Source of the DNA: Lichenostomus cassidix
Lineage: Eukaryota > Chordata > Aves > Passeriformes > Meliphagidae
Direction of reading: 5' to 3'
DNA length: 64,000 nucleotides
NCBI GenBank assembly: GCA_008360975.2
Contig: CM039187.1
Location: 16,261,094 to 16,325,093, forward strand
The notes below the pieces were generated by a model that worked only from the letters and a program-made list of their open reading frames with translations, was not told the DNA's origin and did no database searches. Shown here one piece after another: positions 38,101 to 51,010 of this stretch; position 1 is the stretch's first letter; each line of letters opens with the position of its first letter. The position numbers and the translations under genes were made by a program.

Positions 38101-41100
38101 TCAAGTTCTTATATCCTTTTGTCTTAAAAATGGAGCTGTATTGTTGATACAGAAGATACGGTCTAGAAACACTGGCTACTTCAGGAGATTTTTTTTTAAT
38201 GTATGTTGTTTATATTTCATAAAAAGTATTTGAATTGTATGTCCAAATTTTGTTTGGTTCCTTGAAATGCCTCCTGCTGTTTTTTTCTTTCTTCTTCTGA
38301 AGCTGTGTCTAAGTTCTGCAAGGATTTGTAAAATGTATTTTTAGCTTCCAGGTCTGAGCCTAAGTATGTTGCCACGTTTTTGTATACATGATGTTAACTA
38401 TTTTTTTGCAGTGTGCTAGCTTCAGGTTAAGGGCTGGAGATGCATTCCAAATCTTATTAGTGAAACTTTATTTCTCCCCATGTGTTATTGATTCTTTTTC
38501 AATCATCTGCTGAGCTGTATAAATACCTACAAGGGTAACCATGATTTGAAGGTAAAATCTCAGGGTTGGCTTTCCCTAAAATGAAACATATGTTTGAGTT
38601 TTATTTTAATTGAGGTTTCAGAAATTTTATTTCAATTCCAAGCTGCTTGTGGAAATTCTTCGTGGTGTAAGAAATTGAAGCTTTAATCCTTAGTATTACT
38701 TTGTAAAGAATACTGTTAGGGGTTTTTTTGTAGTGTTGTGTAAAATGCAGGCCCTAAATAACTGTATAATGGTCCCAAAATCCTCAGAACAGCCCCAGAA
38801 AATTTTACCAAAGACATTCTGCTAAAAGTTACATTCTCAACTGTTGCTCTATCATCTTACTAAAAACTTAACAAGATAAATGAATTGGAACAGGAAGTCG
38901 ATACATATCTAGAGTAATGAAATTCTGAGATAGGGAAACTGGCCAAGGTATATCTAAATATATATCTGATATATGGCTTTTAGATTAAGAAGCTGGAGGA
39001 TTTCCAGTGAAGGGGTGTATGTGTGTACACACATATGTAAGTTCTCTGTAGAAGCCAGGACTGGACAATTCTGTGTCTCAGAAATATAAGGTGCCTCAAA
39101 AAGGTGTGGATCAAGAGCAAGAAGTTTCCTGCTCAAATAACATGGGCTAAATCCAAGGAGCAGGCTGTGTTAGAGTGTAGTATTACTCATCTTGCTGGCT
39201 TGGACACCCAAGACAGAATTTCTTCTGTTCTTGCCAAATGTTGACCATCTGTCTTGACCTCAGGAACTAGTGCCATTCTCTGACATAATATACCTTTCCT
39301 TGGAATGTCATCCTGGCTTTGGGCACTCAGGGCTTCTGCTCAAACTTGTGAAGATGTGATTGGAGTGGGATAGTCACACCACTGACCTTCAGATACTTTG
39401 ACTTGGTCTTCCTGTCCAGTCTGTGGTGAGAAACACTCAGAATGGATTCAGGCCTATGTCAAATTCTTGTTCTGGAAGTGAGCTTATGCTACATGGTACA
39501 GCTAAGCTGTGTAATTGTAAGCCAAATTACCCTGTGGAGGAAGCTACCTTTCTTCACTAGCCTCTTAGTTGAGATATCAAAATTAATGTCTAGTTTCGGG
39601 TAATGTGGTTATCCTACCACATGATAAAAGGGCAAGGAATGAACATTGAGAAAACAAATTTTGTAACCAGTGGCATACCTTTAAAGGACTGGAAAATAAT
39701 AGTTCTTTAACAGTAGCTAATGGCCAGGGCTTACATTTTACTGTATTACAGGCTGGGCATTGCCCATCCTACAGGAAAAACAAGCAGAAGGCAGAGAGCT
39801 TAATATATGCCAGACATCTGCCCTGCATAGAACAAAATCATACTCCTGCATTTGTGCCACGCAATTGGACTACAGTGCTCCTTGCAGACCTTGTAGAGAA
39901 ACAAAGTCTTTTTCATTCAAAGTGGACCAGCAGATGAATGACTATGAAAACTCATGAAGTCTCAGTTGCTTCTCAAAGGGTAGATTAATGAGCAGTTAAC
40001 TTTTTTTTGACACATTCTTATGCCATTATTTCCAGCAAGTCATCAAGTAGATCTGTATGTCCAAACAGGTGCTGGGGCAGCAGAAGAGCAGGCAGAAGTG
40101 CTGGTGTGACAGAAGGGCAGGGCTGCTTCTCTTGAGTTAGGCATTCTTAGATTGGCTGAATTGTTTGTATAGTTGTATCTTTGGCAATTCTTCAACAAGG
40201 ACTCGAATATGTAGGTGGCTGCCTGGATTGCAGCCTTTGGGCATATCCAGACTTGCAGAGTTGGAGAGTATTTCCAAAGGTAGTTCAACATCTCGTTCTC
40301 AATTTGATGCTGCCCTGCCTGATGTTGTCACAACATGCTGCAGCCAAGGATAAGCAGAGTTTTGAAACAGGTCAGGCTTCCTTACTGAAACTTTGCTCAC
40401 AGTCAAAATCCAAAGAAACTGAAAGGCTATTACCATGTACTGGCTGTTCTGACCCCCAGTAGTCAGAATAACCCCTGTTTTGCAAAAACTGAGATGTAAA
40501 CAGTGAAATTCCCTTGTGGCTAATTCAGTTTTGTGCATCTGAATTTTCCTGTCTTGTTTAAACACATTATAGGATCTGACTGCAGTTTTAGTCAGGTGCT
40601 TTTGTATAGTGTTGCCAACTACTGTCATACCACCTCACTTCATTGTATATGTGGATGCACTGAAGAACACACATACATTTAGAAATTAGTGTGAGATCTT
40701 TCTGGGTGAAAGGCATTATAAAAGGGAGATAATTATTTCAACATTTAATCCAGACATTCTATGTAAAGCACATTTTGGTATTGTGAAAAGAACCAAAACA
40801 TTTAACAATTTGGAGGGAAGAGAGGAGTCCTTTCTATTTTTAAGGATAATATTAGTATAAAGTTAGAAGTGATTCATTCCCTACCTAATTTCTAACTTGG
40901 TGACTCATGCTCTTGGCAAACTAATTATCCAAGACAAGTGACTCAGAAATAGATGCTATAGTTTTATGGCTATTGCTATTTCAACTAAACATGAGGCTTG
41001 GTTTTTGGGTATAACAAATGTACCTATACCCTGCAAATTATGCCACAGTGCTGCTTGAGGGCATGTTATGCATGCAGATTTCTTTAATTTGATGTGTTTT

Positions 41101-41106
41101 TTTCAG

Positions 41107-41202
41107 TTTGAGGCGGATGGTGTAGCTAGCTTCTGGGTGTCTAAAGCAGCCATGTCCACCAAGAACCTCAGGAGTGTCCTTGGACCAGGAAAATCTAATG
41201 TG
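41107..41202 (+). ncRNA. Exon-like segment between KIF20B and PANK1 (exon B)
   Basis: A 96-base segment sits between a very good acceptor (GTGTTTTTTTCAG) and a good donor (AATGTG/GTATGT). Its first frame is open for all 32 codons (starting FEADGVASFWVSK), so it would be a phase-0, frame-neutral exon. I do not recognise the peptide. No coding exon in the same frame was found on either side, so it may be an exon of a long noncoding RNA or a chance pairing of splice signals. Confidence 0.3.
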
Positions 41203-42359
41203 GTATGTATTTCTTCCCATCCAGGAATGGTGATTCATTAAAGGCATATCACAGAAGCATTCCTCTGATTCAACTTTTCACCTTGGATTCTTAATAAATT
41301 GTTTGATGAATATTATTGAGAATACTGATATGGGGAGGATGGGAAGATTCATGCCAGATTTGCTTGGGATGGGTATAGTAGCAGGCTTTTGGCTGTAACC
41401 CTCTCTCTGTTTTGTTTCTTTTTCTTTTCATGCCCTCCCTGCTCCTCTTTGGCTGCAATCTGTAAAGTACTATCACAGTGCAGGTCTGATCTGATGAAAC
41501 CACAACTAATGCCATGACTGCCTAGGATGGGAAGAGAGCCCAGACTATAAACTTGGGATTTCTGGCCTCTTACTAGGCAAGTCCGTTGCTCATCTTCTGC
41601 TTTCACCCTCTTTGGTTCCTTTTATTTGTGTTCTTCCTCTCTATTATTGACTTATATTGAAGTTCAGTGTCATTGTTTCCTGGGAACCCAGTTTCATTTG
41701 GCTGTACATACACTCTAAAGAAGTCATGTTACCTCCATGGTAGGAGTTCATCATGCACTGAAAATAGGAAACAATTTTGTTGAAATAGTTCTGAATGATT
41801 TTCAGCTGAGGCAATAAAAATGGAAAGTCTGGCATATTTTAGCGAAATGCTAGTTTCTCAACTATGATTTTTAAATTGTGAGTTTAAGTTATAGTAATAT
41901 TAGAAATTGATCCTAATTATTGCAGATACATATACAGCCTTATTCTTAGAAAGTAGTCTGTTTGCTAGTACAGCTGAAATGATTTCTGTAGTGAGACAGG
42001 AGAAAGCAGCATTGAAGAGTAGTTTCTATTCCCTATATTTTGTTCAGTTGTAAGTATAGCAGACAACAGACGAAATAACTATTGACGTAGAGAATAACAC
42101 AAATCATGTCAAACAAGGACTTCAGACATCGTGCTTTGAGGTCAGTTACCTGTGTGCCTGGAACTTTGATCACACTGCTAATGGCCAGATGACATAACTT
42201 GTGTGGATGTACACACAAAGATAAATAGGCAGCTTTTCATTGGATTTACAGGCAGAACAAGAAAATCTCAGTGGAGTGAAAATGTGTGTTTCTAATATGC
42301 TCAAGGAACTTCAACAAAGGAAGTTGATTAATTAATTTGTTGAAACTGCAAGCAAGGGG

Positions 42360-43686
42360 TTTTGTTTGTTTGTTTGTTGTTATTTAAACATAAATGGATC
42401 CTGTTTCCAGTAAGCAGCATGAAGGAGGAGACTTTCCGGAGCACTGCCACACCAAATGGAAGACAGCGTCTTCTCTGCCTGATGAAATGTAAGTTCAACT
42501 GCTAATCAGCCTGCCTAAAGCACTGCTAGATTAATAGGCAGATTTCCTGAGAATACAGCTTCTGCAGAACAGAAGCTGTTTCTTGAATTTTTTTTTTAAG
42601 AAAACTGAGATATTCTGATGTTTTTCAAACATTAGTCTTTGAGATGTCCATTTCAGGACTGATCCTGTTAGGGAAATGAGTTAAGACTCTGTGAATGACT
42701 CTCAAATTCTGCTACTAATTTTTTCACTTGAGGGGCATGAGCATTTAAATTTCTGGTTTGGGTCAAACTGATCCAAATATAGATTTCATTTTGGAAGTGA
42801 CGTCTGTCTGCAAGTCCTTTCTCAGCTCTCTTGCTACTTTTTATTTTAGCATTGTTGCTTTTCTTTCTTTAAATGGAAGGTGAGAAGAACAGTTATTTGC
42901 AGTTTGTAAACAGTTTGAAGATCTGTGTGCACAGAGCACTACATAGATGCAAATTATTTAAATTCAGAGCTATGTTTTGTTTTATTCCTTTTTCCATATG
43001 TCAATCTGTGCTGTGACTGAAGTCAGTCTGTTTAGAATCAAATCTAAACTTGGTTGGTGATTCGGGGTGGTGACTTTTTGGATTCTTGTTCTAATCACAG
43101 AGTTTCTAGTTCACTGTAATTACGGTTCCAGTCTGATTTCTCTCTCCAGGAAATATTTTTTTTTTTCCGTAATGTAATGTTTTCATTAATTGTTTGTCTT
43201 TGCTATTCCTATGAAAATATTCATGATGAGTCCATCACAGGAGCTCTTTGCATTTGCTTCAAAATGTGGTAATGAATTCGCTCTAAAAATGACTTTGTCT
43301 ATGTATGTCTGTATGTGTTCTGGGAGGATCTAAGGTCTGAAAACTGTAAATTATAAGCAGGTCATAAATCAGACAACTTTTTTTTGGTTTAGGATTTTAG
43401 GTCACACGTATTGATTTCAGCTTATATCAGATTGCAGTTGTGCCTGTGAATGAAGACTAATGTCATATTTACGGGCATTATGTTATTTGTAGTCCATGAT
43501 CACTGATGCTTCCTAACCACTGCAGCAGTATTTTTCCTATCTGATGGGCTATGTGTACCTTCCTTTCTGTTTTGAAAACAACTTTCCTTGTTCTTCTTGT
43601 TCTCTGTATTTTTATTTTCCTAATTTTTCAGTTGGGGGTATTGTTTGTTTGGTTGTTTTTTGGTTGGTTGGTTGGTTTTGGTTTTT
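42360..43686 (+). repeat. Low-complexity TTTG and GGTT runs
   Basis: Two short simple repeats bound this interval: a TTTG run at 42360-42381 and a GGTT/GTTTT run at 43641-43686. Similar T/G-rich runs occur at 48,088-48,115 and at the very end of the window (63,980-64,000). They are simple slippage sequences; the DNA between the two runs is not repetitive. Confidence 0.7.
42411..42488 (+). ncRNA. Exon-like segment between KIF20B and PANK1 (exon C)
   Basis: A 78-base segment lies between a moderate acceptor (CTGTTTCCAG) and a strong donor (GAAAT/GTAAGTTC). The first triplet would be TAA if spliced directly to the phase-0 segment at 41107-41202, which would close that open frame. An internal ATG at 42,420 opens a frame to the donor. 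It is weaker evidence than segments B and D and is listed because it lies in line with them on the same strand. Confidence 0.22.
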
Positions 43687-46209
43687 AGCTTGGTTTCCCC
43701 TTTACTTCTGAGGGGAAATGGAAGGAAGATAATGTCTCCTCTGGCATATTAATTAAATTTTATAAATTAAGAAAAAACAAATCAATTGGTGCTTAGTCCT
43801 TTTAGAGCAGTCAGGAAAAAAGTATGAGGGATCGATGTCTTTGCTGTATCAGTTCTGTTTTCAGTGGATGTACAAAGGTTTTGTAAACTGAAAAAAAGTA
43901 TCTTTGTCTCCTGTTTTACAGGAGATACACAATGCTTTTGTTTTCTCATTATATGTGTGAAATCACTGGCACCAAAAGAAACTGTAGATTCTTTATCTGA
44001 CTTCTGTGTCAAAATTAAGGATAAATACAATAAATTTGGTTAGCTGTGTTCATGAGATCAAGGAATCTGATTCACCACTTTGGATTGAAAAGAACAATAA
44101 ATGTGTATAATCAGAACTTTATATGTGAGTGTCAAAGTAATGTCCCAGGGTGTTACGCCATATGTTACAAGATACCAAACCTTCTGTGCTGTATGGTACT
44201 TGACATATATATTTCTTACACACTTCCATGTGAATAATTGATTAAAATAACTTGTTTTGATTACCCATATGGTATCTTTGAGTCTTAAATTCTCATTAGA
44301 CCAAGTGTGTGTTTGTATGAGATATGTTTTATTATGAGAAAACAACTATTTCGGTGACACTAAGATTCCTATAGTGAAATACAAGTTGCGTCCTATGCAG
44401 GAGGGACCCTGAAAGTTGCTTTCTATATCGTAGGGGTGTTTTTTTCCACAGTGTGTCTAATGAAAAGACAGCAGTTCACAGATTATAGTTCTGGTATTCT
44501 TTTTTAGTGTTTACATACTTTGTATTACCTTTGTGAAAACCTGAAAGCTCTAAACTGGCCTTTTGAACAAAACAAAATGCGCAGCACAGAACATACTTTC
44601 TTTGAAAGGTCACAGGTTCCAGAAATATTCAGAAGATTTAGCTATGGCAAACCCACCCAATGCTTGTATAAGGTTGTTTCCCTTCTTTTTTACTTAGTAG
44701 TTGGAGCATTTAGGGACAAATTTGTTATCTGTAGCATAGCTCCTTCCTACACAAGACTCTCATGCTTTGCAAACATGGGTTAAAAAGGTATTTTTAAAAA
44801 GATTAGCATTTGTGTATTGTTGTCTGTGATTTCAACTTAATCTCACAAGGACATACTAAATGTTTTTTCAGCCTAAACAAATCTTTGGTTTATCTGTCTG
44901 AAAGCACATATTGTTTTAGCTCCAGATGGGTTTTGGTGTTTGGACTTAACCCTGTGCTTAAATGCTCATTCAGACATATGCTTCCCTGCTACTGGAGAAA
45001 TACTAATGATGTGGTGTGTTTCCATTTTACACTAATTCCCATCTCTGGACTAGTTTAAAGGAAGGAAAATTAAACCTCTGTGTCCTTTCTAGGCTCTGAT
45101 GGACACTGTGTGTTCCCTCCTGAGTTAGAGGAGTAAGCCAGTTTTGTCTGCATTGGAGGTATGTGTGTGCAGCTAGAAGTTTAAAGAGATAGATTTTTTA
45201 TCTCTTCCATACCCAGGCATAGGAAGTCAGGTTCCCTGTTGTTACCTGATTCATTATTATTATGGGAATTTCATGTCAGCATTTAAGCTCTGGGAGTACA
45301 GACCAATGCAAGTAAAAAATCTCTGTGCAGCTATTGATAGGAGACCCAGTTTCTCCTCCACTTTAGATGTGGTAGTGCTGAATAGGGAAGAGAGACTCTT
45401 CTGTGCTTGTCAGCCATTCTTTCTTTCAAAGTGCTTGTTTTGAAACTGTCACCTTCTGACTGCATTGTGAAGGACCACATAAAAATGCTGACTTGGAAAG
45501 AAAGTGAAGACATTCAGCTGAGCAAAACCAGTATGTATACATCCGTGAGGATAACTGTCTGTGTGGGAGCAGTCAGGAGCAAAGACCATTGTTTTCTCGA
45601 CAAAGTGCTCTGCCACTTGTTGCAATAGTTTTTTCTATGATGATGGACAGTATTTCTCAATAAGTGGGTTGTGAACTTGCATGTTTTCCAATTACGTTTT
45701 GTATATTTAAGTTTGATAGTTAAAGATAAGCAGCAGTTCACTGAGCCAAATACTTGGGTTACAAGATAGACTTGATGAAGGCAAAGGAGAGTGTATTTGA
45801 AATTAGGTTTTTAGCTTTTTTACGTACTTAATAGTTTGAATCTATTACCTGTTTATTTTCTTTTTTTAAAAGTTCTCTGCAGAATAGAAACTGACATGGA
45901 AAAAAAATATTATTCTCCTCCAACACCTACTTTATCTTCACTGTCTGGTCCTCGTAAGAAATAATCAAGGATCCTAAATGCTACTAATTTGGGGAGTTTT
46001 ATTTGAAATGTCGGAACTGAGGCACTTAAATTTTTCATTTCCTATAAAAGAAGAGCACCAACAGCTCTGACAGAGATCAGTTAAAACTGGGGCAAGTGTA
46101 ACTTAAGTTACAATTTTCTAGTTGGACACAGAAACAGGGGTATTGTCAGGGAAGGCTTTAGAGAGAAAAGGTTATCACTCCTTTGTGACTGCTGCATGCT
46201 TTTTTTCAG

Positions 46210-46322
46210 TTGGGATGAAACAGAGCAACCACAATCCCTAATCTCATCTGGGAACAGCCAGAGGATAACTGTAGGAACCACTTGGACTGCTGCAAAGTCT
46301 GGCCACAGGGATGGGCAAAATG
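46210..46322 (+). ncRNA. Exon-like segment between KIF20B and PANK1 (exon D)
   Basis: A 113-base segment has an excellent acceptor (GCTTTTTTTCAG) and a strong donor (AAAATG/GTAAGA). One frame is open across it (WDETEQPQSLISSGN onward, 37 codons), but I do not recognise the peptide. A CR1 fragment starts 100 bases downstream. A weaker exon-like block with a similar acceptor and a GTAAAG donor lies at 48,117-48,168. It could belong to a plus-strand noncoding RNA or to an upstream noncoding exon of PANK1. Confidence 0.3.
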
Positions 46323-46420
46323 GTAAGACCAGACTACACCTATGTACTCTTCTGACTATTACTCCCTAGTCTTGGCTGTTGTTGTTAGATGTCTAAGTCA
46401 AGTCTATTACACAGGCAGAT

Positions 46421-46695
46421 AGTGATTGGACAAGAGGGAACAATTTTACACTAAGAGATGAGAGATTTAGATTAGATGTTGTTAGGAAGAAATTCTCTAC
46501 TCAGAGGAAGAAACTCTCTGCTCACTGCAAAAGGTTGCCCAGAAAAGTTGTGGATGACCCCTTCTTGGGAGTGTTCAAGGCCAGATTGGATGGGGCCCTG
46601 AGCAACCTGATCTGGTGGGTGGCAACCTTGTATGTGGCAGGGGGGTTGGAACTAATAGTATTTAAGGTTCCTTCCACCCCAAACCATTCTGTGTC
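46421..46695 (+). mobile_element. CR1 LINE 3'-end fragment
   Basis: The sequence runs from GATTGGACAAGAGGG through GAAATTCTCTACTCAGAGG, GTTGCCCAGAAAAGTTGTGG, GTTCAAGGCCAGATTGGATG and GAGCAACCTGATCTGGTGGG to GGGGGGTTGGAACTAATAG and CCATTCTGTG. This is the standard 3' end of an avian CR1 in sense orientation on the plus strand, ending in a single degraded copy of the ATTCTRTG terminal repeat. It is 5'-truncated as usual and lies in the gap between KIF20B and PANK1. Confidence 0.9.
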
Positions 46696-49600
46696 CTAGT
46701 CCAGACAGCATTCCAGGTAGCATTCATGCTGCCTTGCCTGGCCACTGAGCTTGGCACTTGGGCCAGATCTATCTATGCCCTATTTGTCATCAACAAAGAG
46801 AGAATATTCTTCCTAAGGGCTGTTCAGACTGCCAAAGCAGTCAGAGTGCCTTTTTCTGTGTTTCAATCCCTTGATGAAAGTGAGGGGGACATGAGCTTCA
46901 ATTCTGTACAGGGCTTTTCTTTATAACATCAACAGGTTTTTCTGAAGTGCCATAGAAGGCATAATTGAAAGAAGCCTGCATTAGTAGGTGGGTGAAAAGG
47001 GAAGAGCTGATGGTCTCAATATAATCTTTCTTGGTCTTAATCTGACAAAGATTTAGGCATATGACTAAATTTTTGCCATTCATTTCCTCTGTCATCAGCA
47101 ATCAGTTTCCCCTCTCAGATGCATTAGTATTTGGGGGAAGCAAAATTCTCATGTTAGCTAGGTGTTGTAAGAGTAAGACTTCCTTAGCTTTCCTGAGTCA
47201 CACCAATAATTCTAGACGTTTTTGGGTCCGTTTTTAAATACTCTGACATAGCACTATCCAGATTAGAATTTTACACAGTTTTAGAACTCTTTCGTCCCAT
47301 TTGATTTACATGTATATCACCTCTCATTATATAGTTAGGTTTGACTGTTGGTCTTCCAGCCCTGAGAAAAAAACATGTCTACCAAAGGTTCTGCATACAC
47401 CAAAACAGTATGGGAGTTTTTCCAGTTCTGAAGAGAAACTGAGAAGAAATACCAGACTCCTAGACTTGGCACTTTCTATTTGATATGTGCAATATGTGAA
47501 TATACCTAAAACAAATCAACAGTATCTGGTTTTTTGTGAGGAATGTTCTTAATAGTTTATTTATTCTGCTTTGCTGCATTTGCTTTATTTCAAAGAGGAA
47601 AAATTGAGTAAGAACTAGTATGACTGGCTTGCAGTATAGAAACAGGATAAAACATGGAAATAATCTGAATAGAAATATAAACATGCATGGCAGAGTGCCA
47701 GCAACCCCTTGAATATAAATCCTCGGGCAGCTATACCAGAAGTCTGTTTCATTACACTCTTTGCATTGCAGAAAACAGTCTGTGTAGTTTGAGAAGATAT
47801 GTACATGTGTCTCATTGCCAGTTCTCTCCAAAATATGACCAAAGCTTTATAGCTGGTTGGCTTTGAGTTAGAATAACATCACTGGTGCTCTGTAAGATTT
47901 TTTTTGTTGTTGTTTTTGGATAACAGATTTACATGTGGACTGCACCTGTTTGATACTTATTTTAGCTTAGCCTTAGACCATGGATATAGGAGCTGTGGAA
48001 TGAGGGAGAAAGAGCTAACCCTCAGAGGTTCCTAAAAAGTTTCAAGCCAGGTTGCCTGATGATAATATACCTGAAAGGGTGGGGTATTTTGGTTGGTTTT
48101 GGGTTTTTTTCTTCAGTTCCATTGATTTTGAAACTGTAATGCCTGGAGCAGAGCACTTTTGATCCATGGTAAAGTATCCTAACTGCAAGGGAGTCAGTAG
48201 TTTGCTGAAACTGACTCAGAGAGTTAGCGAATTACAGCCTTGCCCTCTGTGTTAATAAACAAATAAAAAGAGGTGATAAAAAGCTGAGTGTCTGAAGCAC
48301 AGGCAGGTATGGAATAATCCATGAAGTGTTTGCTTTGAAAATGTGTAATATGCAGTGAGTCAGCATAGCAGACTTGTTCAGTCATTTAACTCCATTTGTG
48401 TCCTGGATTGTTCAGCATATGCTGTGCTTGTCATCCCTTTCCCACCAGATTGCTGGTTTACAGTGAAATGTATAGAAAATATTTTAAAACAAACTAGTAA
48501 TTTTCACCTGCTCCAGTTCAAGAAGTAAGATGGAAGTACTGAGTAAACATTAATTTTGAAAGAACTGGAATCATCCTCGGTTTTGTTTGTCAATATTGCA
48601 CCTAGATTCTGTTTAGATTGTTGTCTTACAAGTTAGACTGAAAACTGAACTGGCAAACAGGGTTTGTTTAGAAAGTTTAGGTAAAAGGAAGAAGAAAAAT
48701 TTACTTTAGTTGCTCCAAGGTGTTAGAAACTTAACTTGTAATGCATGCCATGACTTCATTGACAGATTTTACATGTTCCAGTCCACTTCTGTCTGTGGCA
48801 TAATTGTGCAAAATTAACAGCAAAATGTTAGGGAAATATTTAATTATGAATAAAAGATTGGAAGGAATTTCCAAAAGGTGCCTTCAAGTCTGGATCAGCT
48901 CTACCTAAACTGTTCCTCACAGATACTTAGCTTCTCCTAAAAACTTGCTGGCAATGAACCGTTGAGTCTTCCAGTTCAGTCCAATGCTTGTCTAACTTCA
49001 TGCTATGAAATGTCTGCCTCCTGTGTAAAGTAAATTTCCTTTTCTGCAGTTGCCACTTAGGAATTTTCTTACTTCTCAGCAACTGTGAAGTGTTTCCTTT
49101 GCTGCAACCTGTTCCAGAAGTGAATACCCCTTCAAATCTGTCATTTCGTAAACTAAAATTTGATGCTTTCATTTAATCCTGTTAGTTATTCCAAAAGGTT
49201 TTTAGAAGCATAAAATTGGACACAGTACTTGAGTATGGTATTCTGGTGTGTCAGTGGAAGGACTGCTCTCCTACCATAAGGAAATTTTCATGTGCAATTA
49301 AAGGTGCTCTTGCTTTTGTTGGAGTAAGGTAAAAAGTTGCCACCTTTCAGCTAAGATAGAGTAACTGCTTGTGTGTGTCTGCTCCCAGCAAATGCAGAGA
49401 AAATAAGGCTTGATCTCCAGTTCCATATCAGGCTGGCTGTACGTGCAATCAGCTTCTGTGTCAGGGAGGAGAAGGGACAACTGTTACCAGCTGGGGACAG
49501 TAGCAGCAAGGATTTCTCATGTCCTAAGAGGCTGGACTTGACAAGTTCATAACCTATACCCAGACAGATACCTACATCTGCCATCAAATGGTATGAAGGT

Positions 49601-50944
49601 CTGTGCCAGTCCAGGCAGCAGCCTTCTGCTTGTAGTTCAAACATAATCAACTAAGTTAGGGACTTCTCAAAGAATTTCATGGTTTTGGAAGCACTAAAGC
49701 TTCATGAAGCAGTAAATGTGTGTAGGCTGTCTTCTGTCTTACCCTCTTCAGGGCAATGGCATCTGGGCTGGCAATTACAAGTGCTTATGCATTAGGATTT
49801 GAAGAAAACTCTTTAAGTTTCTAAATCATCTTCAGAATATTACTTGCAGGCACTTGGGAAGCGAATTTTACTTTGTTCTCAAACAGTCTTCATTTTCCCA
49901 ACTTGGTGTGCATGTTTTTCTGTTGCTTGCTCCCAATAACCTAATGTTCCGGTCCCAGCCAAGAAGTGAATGTCACATTATCTTCCATGAAGGCATTTCT
50001 TAATTCAGTATCCCTTTCTGGAGGCAGTTATAATAGCTCCTCATTGTTTGCAGGTGTTCTACAGTGGAGGGCACATGTCCACTACTAATTCTAGATGTAA
50101 GAAGGAGCCATTATGAGACCTTTTTCTTTAAGGACAACCATCCATGTAGTGACTGGCAGTTTGTATAAAGAAATGACCTTCATCTGCAGAGCAAAATTCA
50201 ATTAGTGTTCCTTTTCAAGTATACATGATACTGCAGTATAGTTCACCCAATTTGATTTTATCTCCACTTGATATTTGATATATTTCATTCAGAAAATGTG
50301 TTTTTACACTCGGATGTCTCAGCGGTCAGAGAATAAATCACAGTCACAAGATTATCAGTGCTGTGCAGGGAAAGCCAAGATACTAAAAAAGCATGAGGTC
50401 GAACACATTCAAGGTCACACTAGTCCGTCTGAGCTGTTGAGTGACACGTGACAATGTAGACAAAAACTTGACCGTCCCTGCTGATGCACGAATAACTTTG
50501 TGTGAGGCACAAGGCGTACCTGGGAGCACACGCGCCGAGGCCTCCGAGACACAGATACCTGAGTCACATGAGCGTGCGTCAGGGCACGCCGAAGCCAGAA
50601 TAGCGCGGCCGGTCCCAGGGGCAGGCTGCCCGGTGCGCACCGGCGAGCAGGGTCGCGGGAGCCAGGCCCCGCGGCAGTTGCACCGGGGCGGCTTGCGGGA
50701 GGCTGCGCCCCGCCGGTGCGCCCCGAACCCCCGGCCCGGCGCGCTCCCGGGGCGGCTGGCGGAGGCCCGCAGGTGCGGGGCGCGGCGCCGGGAGCGCGCA
50801 CGTTGGCCGGGCGGGGGGGTCGCCGCGTCCCCGGCGAGGGCGGCGGCCGCCCCTCTGCAGCGCGCTGCGGGCAGGACGCCTGCGCCGTGCGGGGGGGGCG
50901 GGCGCCGCATCCCAGCGCTCCGAGCTGCGGGCACGGGCGCCGGC

Positions 50945-50980
50945 ATGAGCGGAGGCTCCGCCGCGCCCAGCCGGAGCTGA
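50945..50980 (+). other. Upstream open reading frame before the PANK1 alpha start
   Basis: ATG at 50,945 opens an 11-codon frame closed by TGA at 50,978, thirty bases before the alpha ATG and in the same frame. The ATG context (CCGGCATGA) is moderate. If the alpha mRNA starts upstream of it, the short frame could lower translation of the main frame. It also fixes the alpha start at 51,011, because no earlier in-frame ATG can read through. Confidence 0.35.
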
Positions 50981-51010
50981 GCCGGGAGACAAAGGGGACA
51001 GGCTGCCGCC

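Larger units (their letters stand above)
35216..50400. other. Intergenic region between the divergent KIF20B and PANK1 promoters
   Basis: About 15 kb of AT-rich DNA without a recognisable protein gene. It holds the CR1 fragment at 46.4-46.7 kb, low-complexity TTTG and GGTT runs (42360-42381 and 43641-43686), and the exon-like segments listed separately. Remaining short open frames on both strands have no recognisable domains and no consistent splice context. Confidence 0.7.

Noticed and set aside
50441..50980. Plus-strand 179-codon open frame in the same frame as PANK1 alpha
   Set aside because: It ends at TGA 30 bases before the alpha ATG and shows no clear similarity to the mammalian alpha extension, so it is not joined to PANK1.
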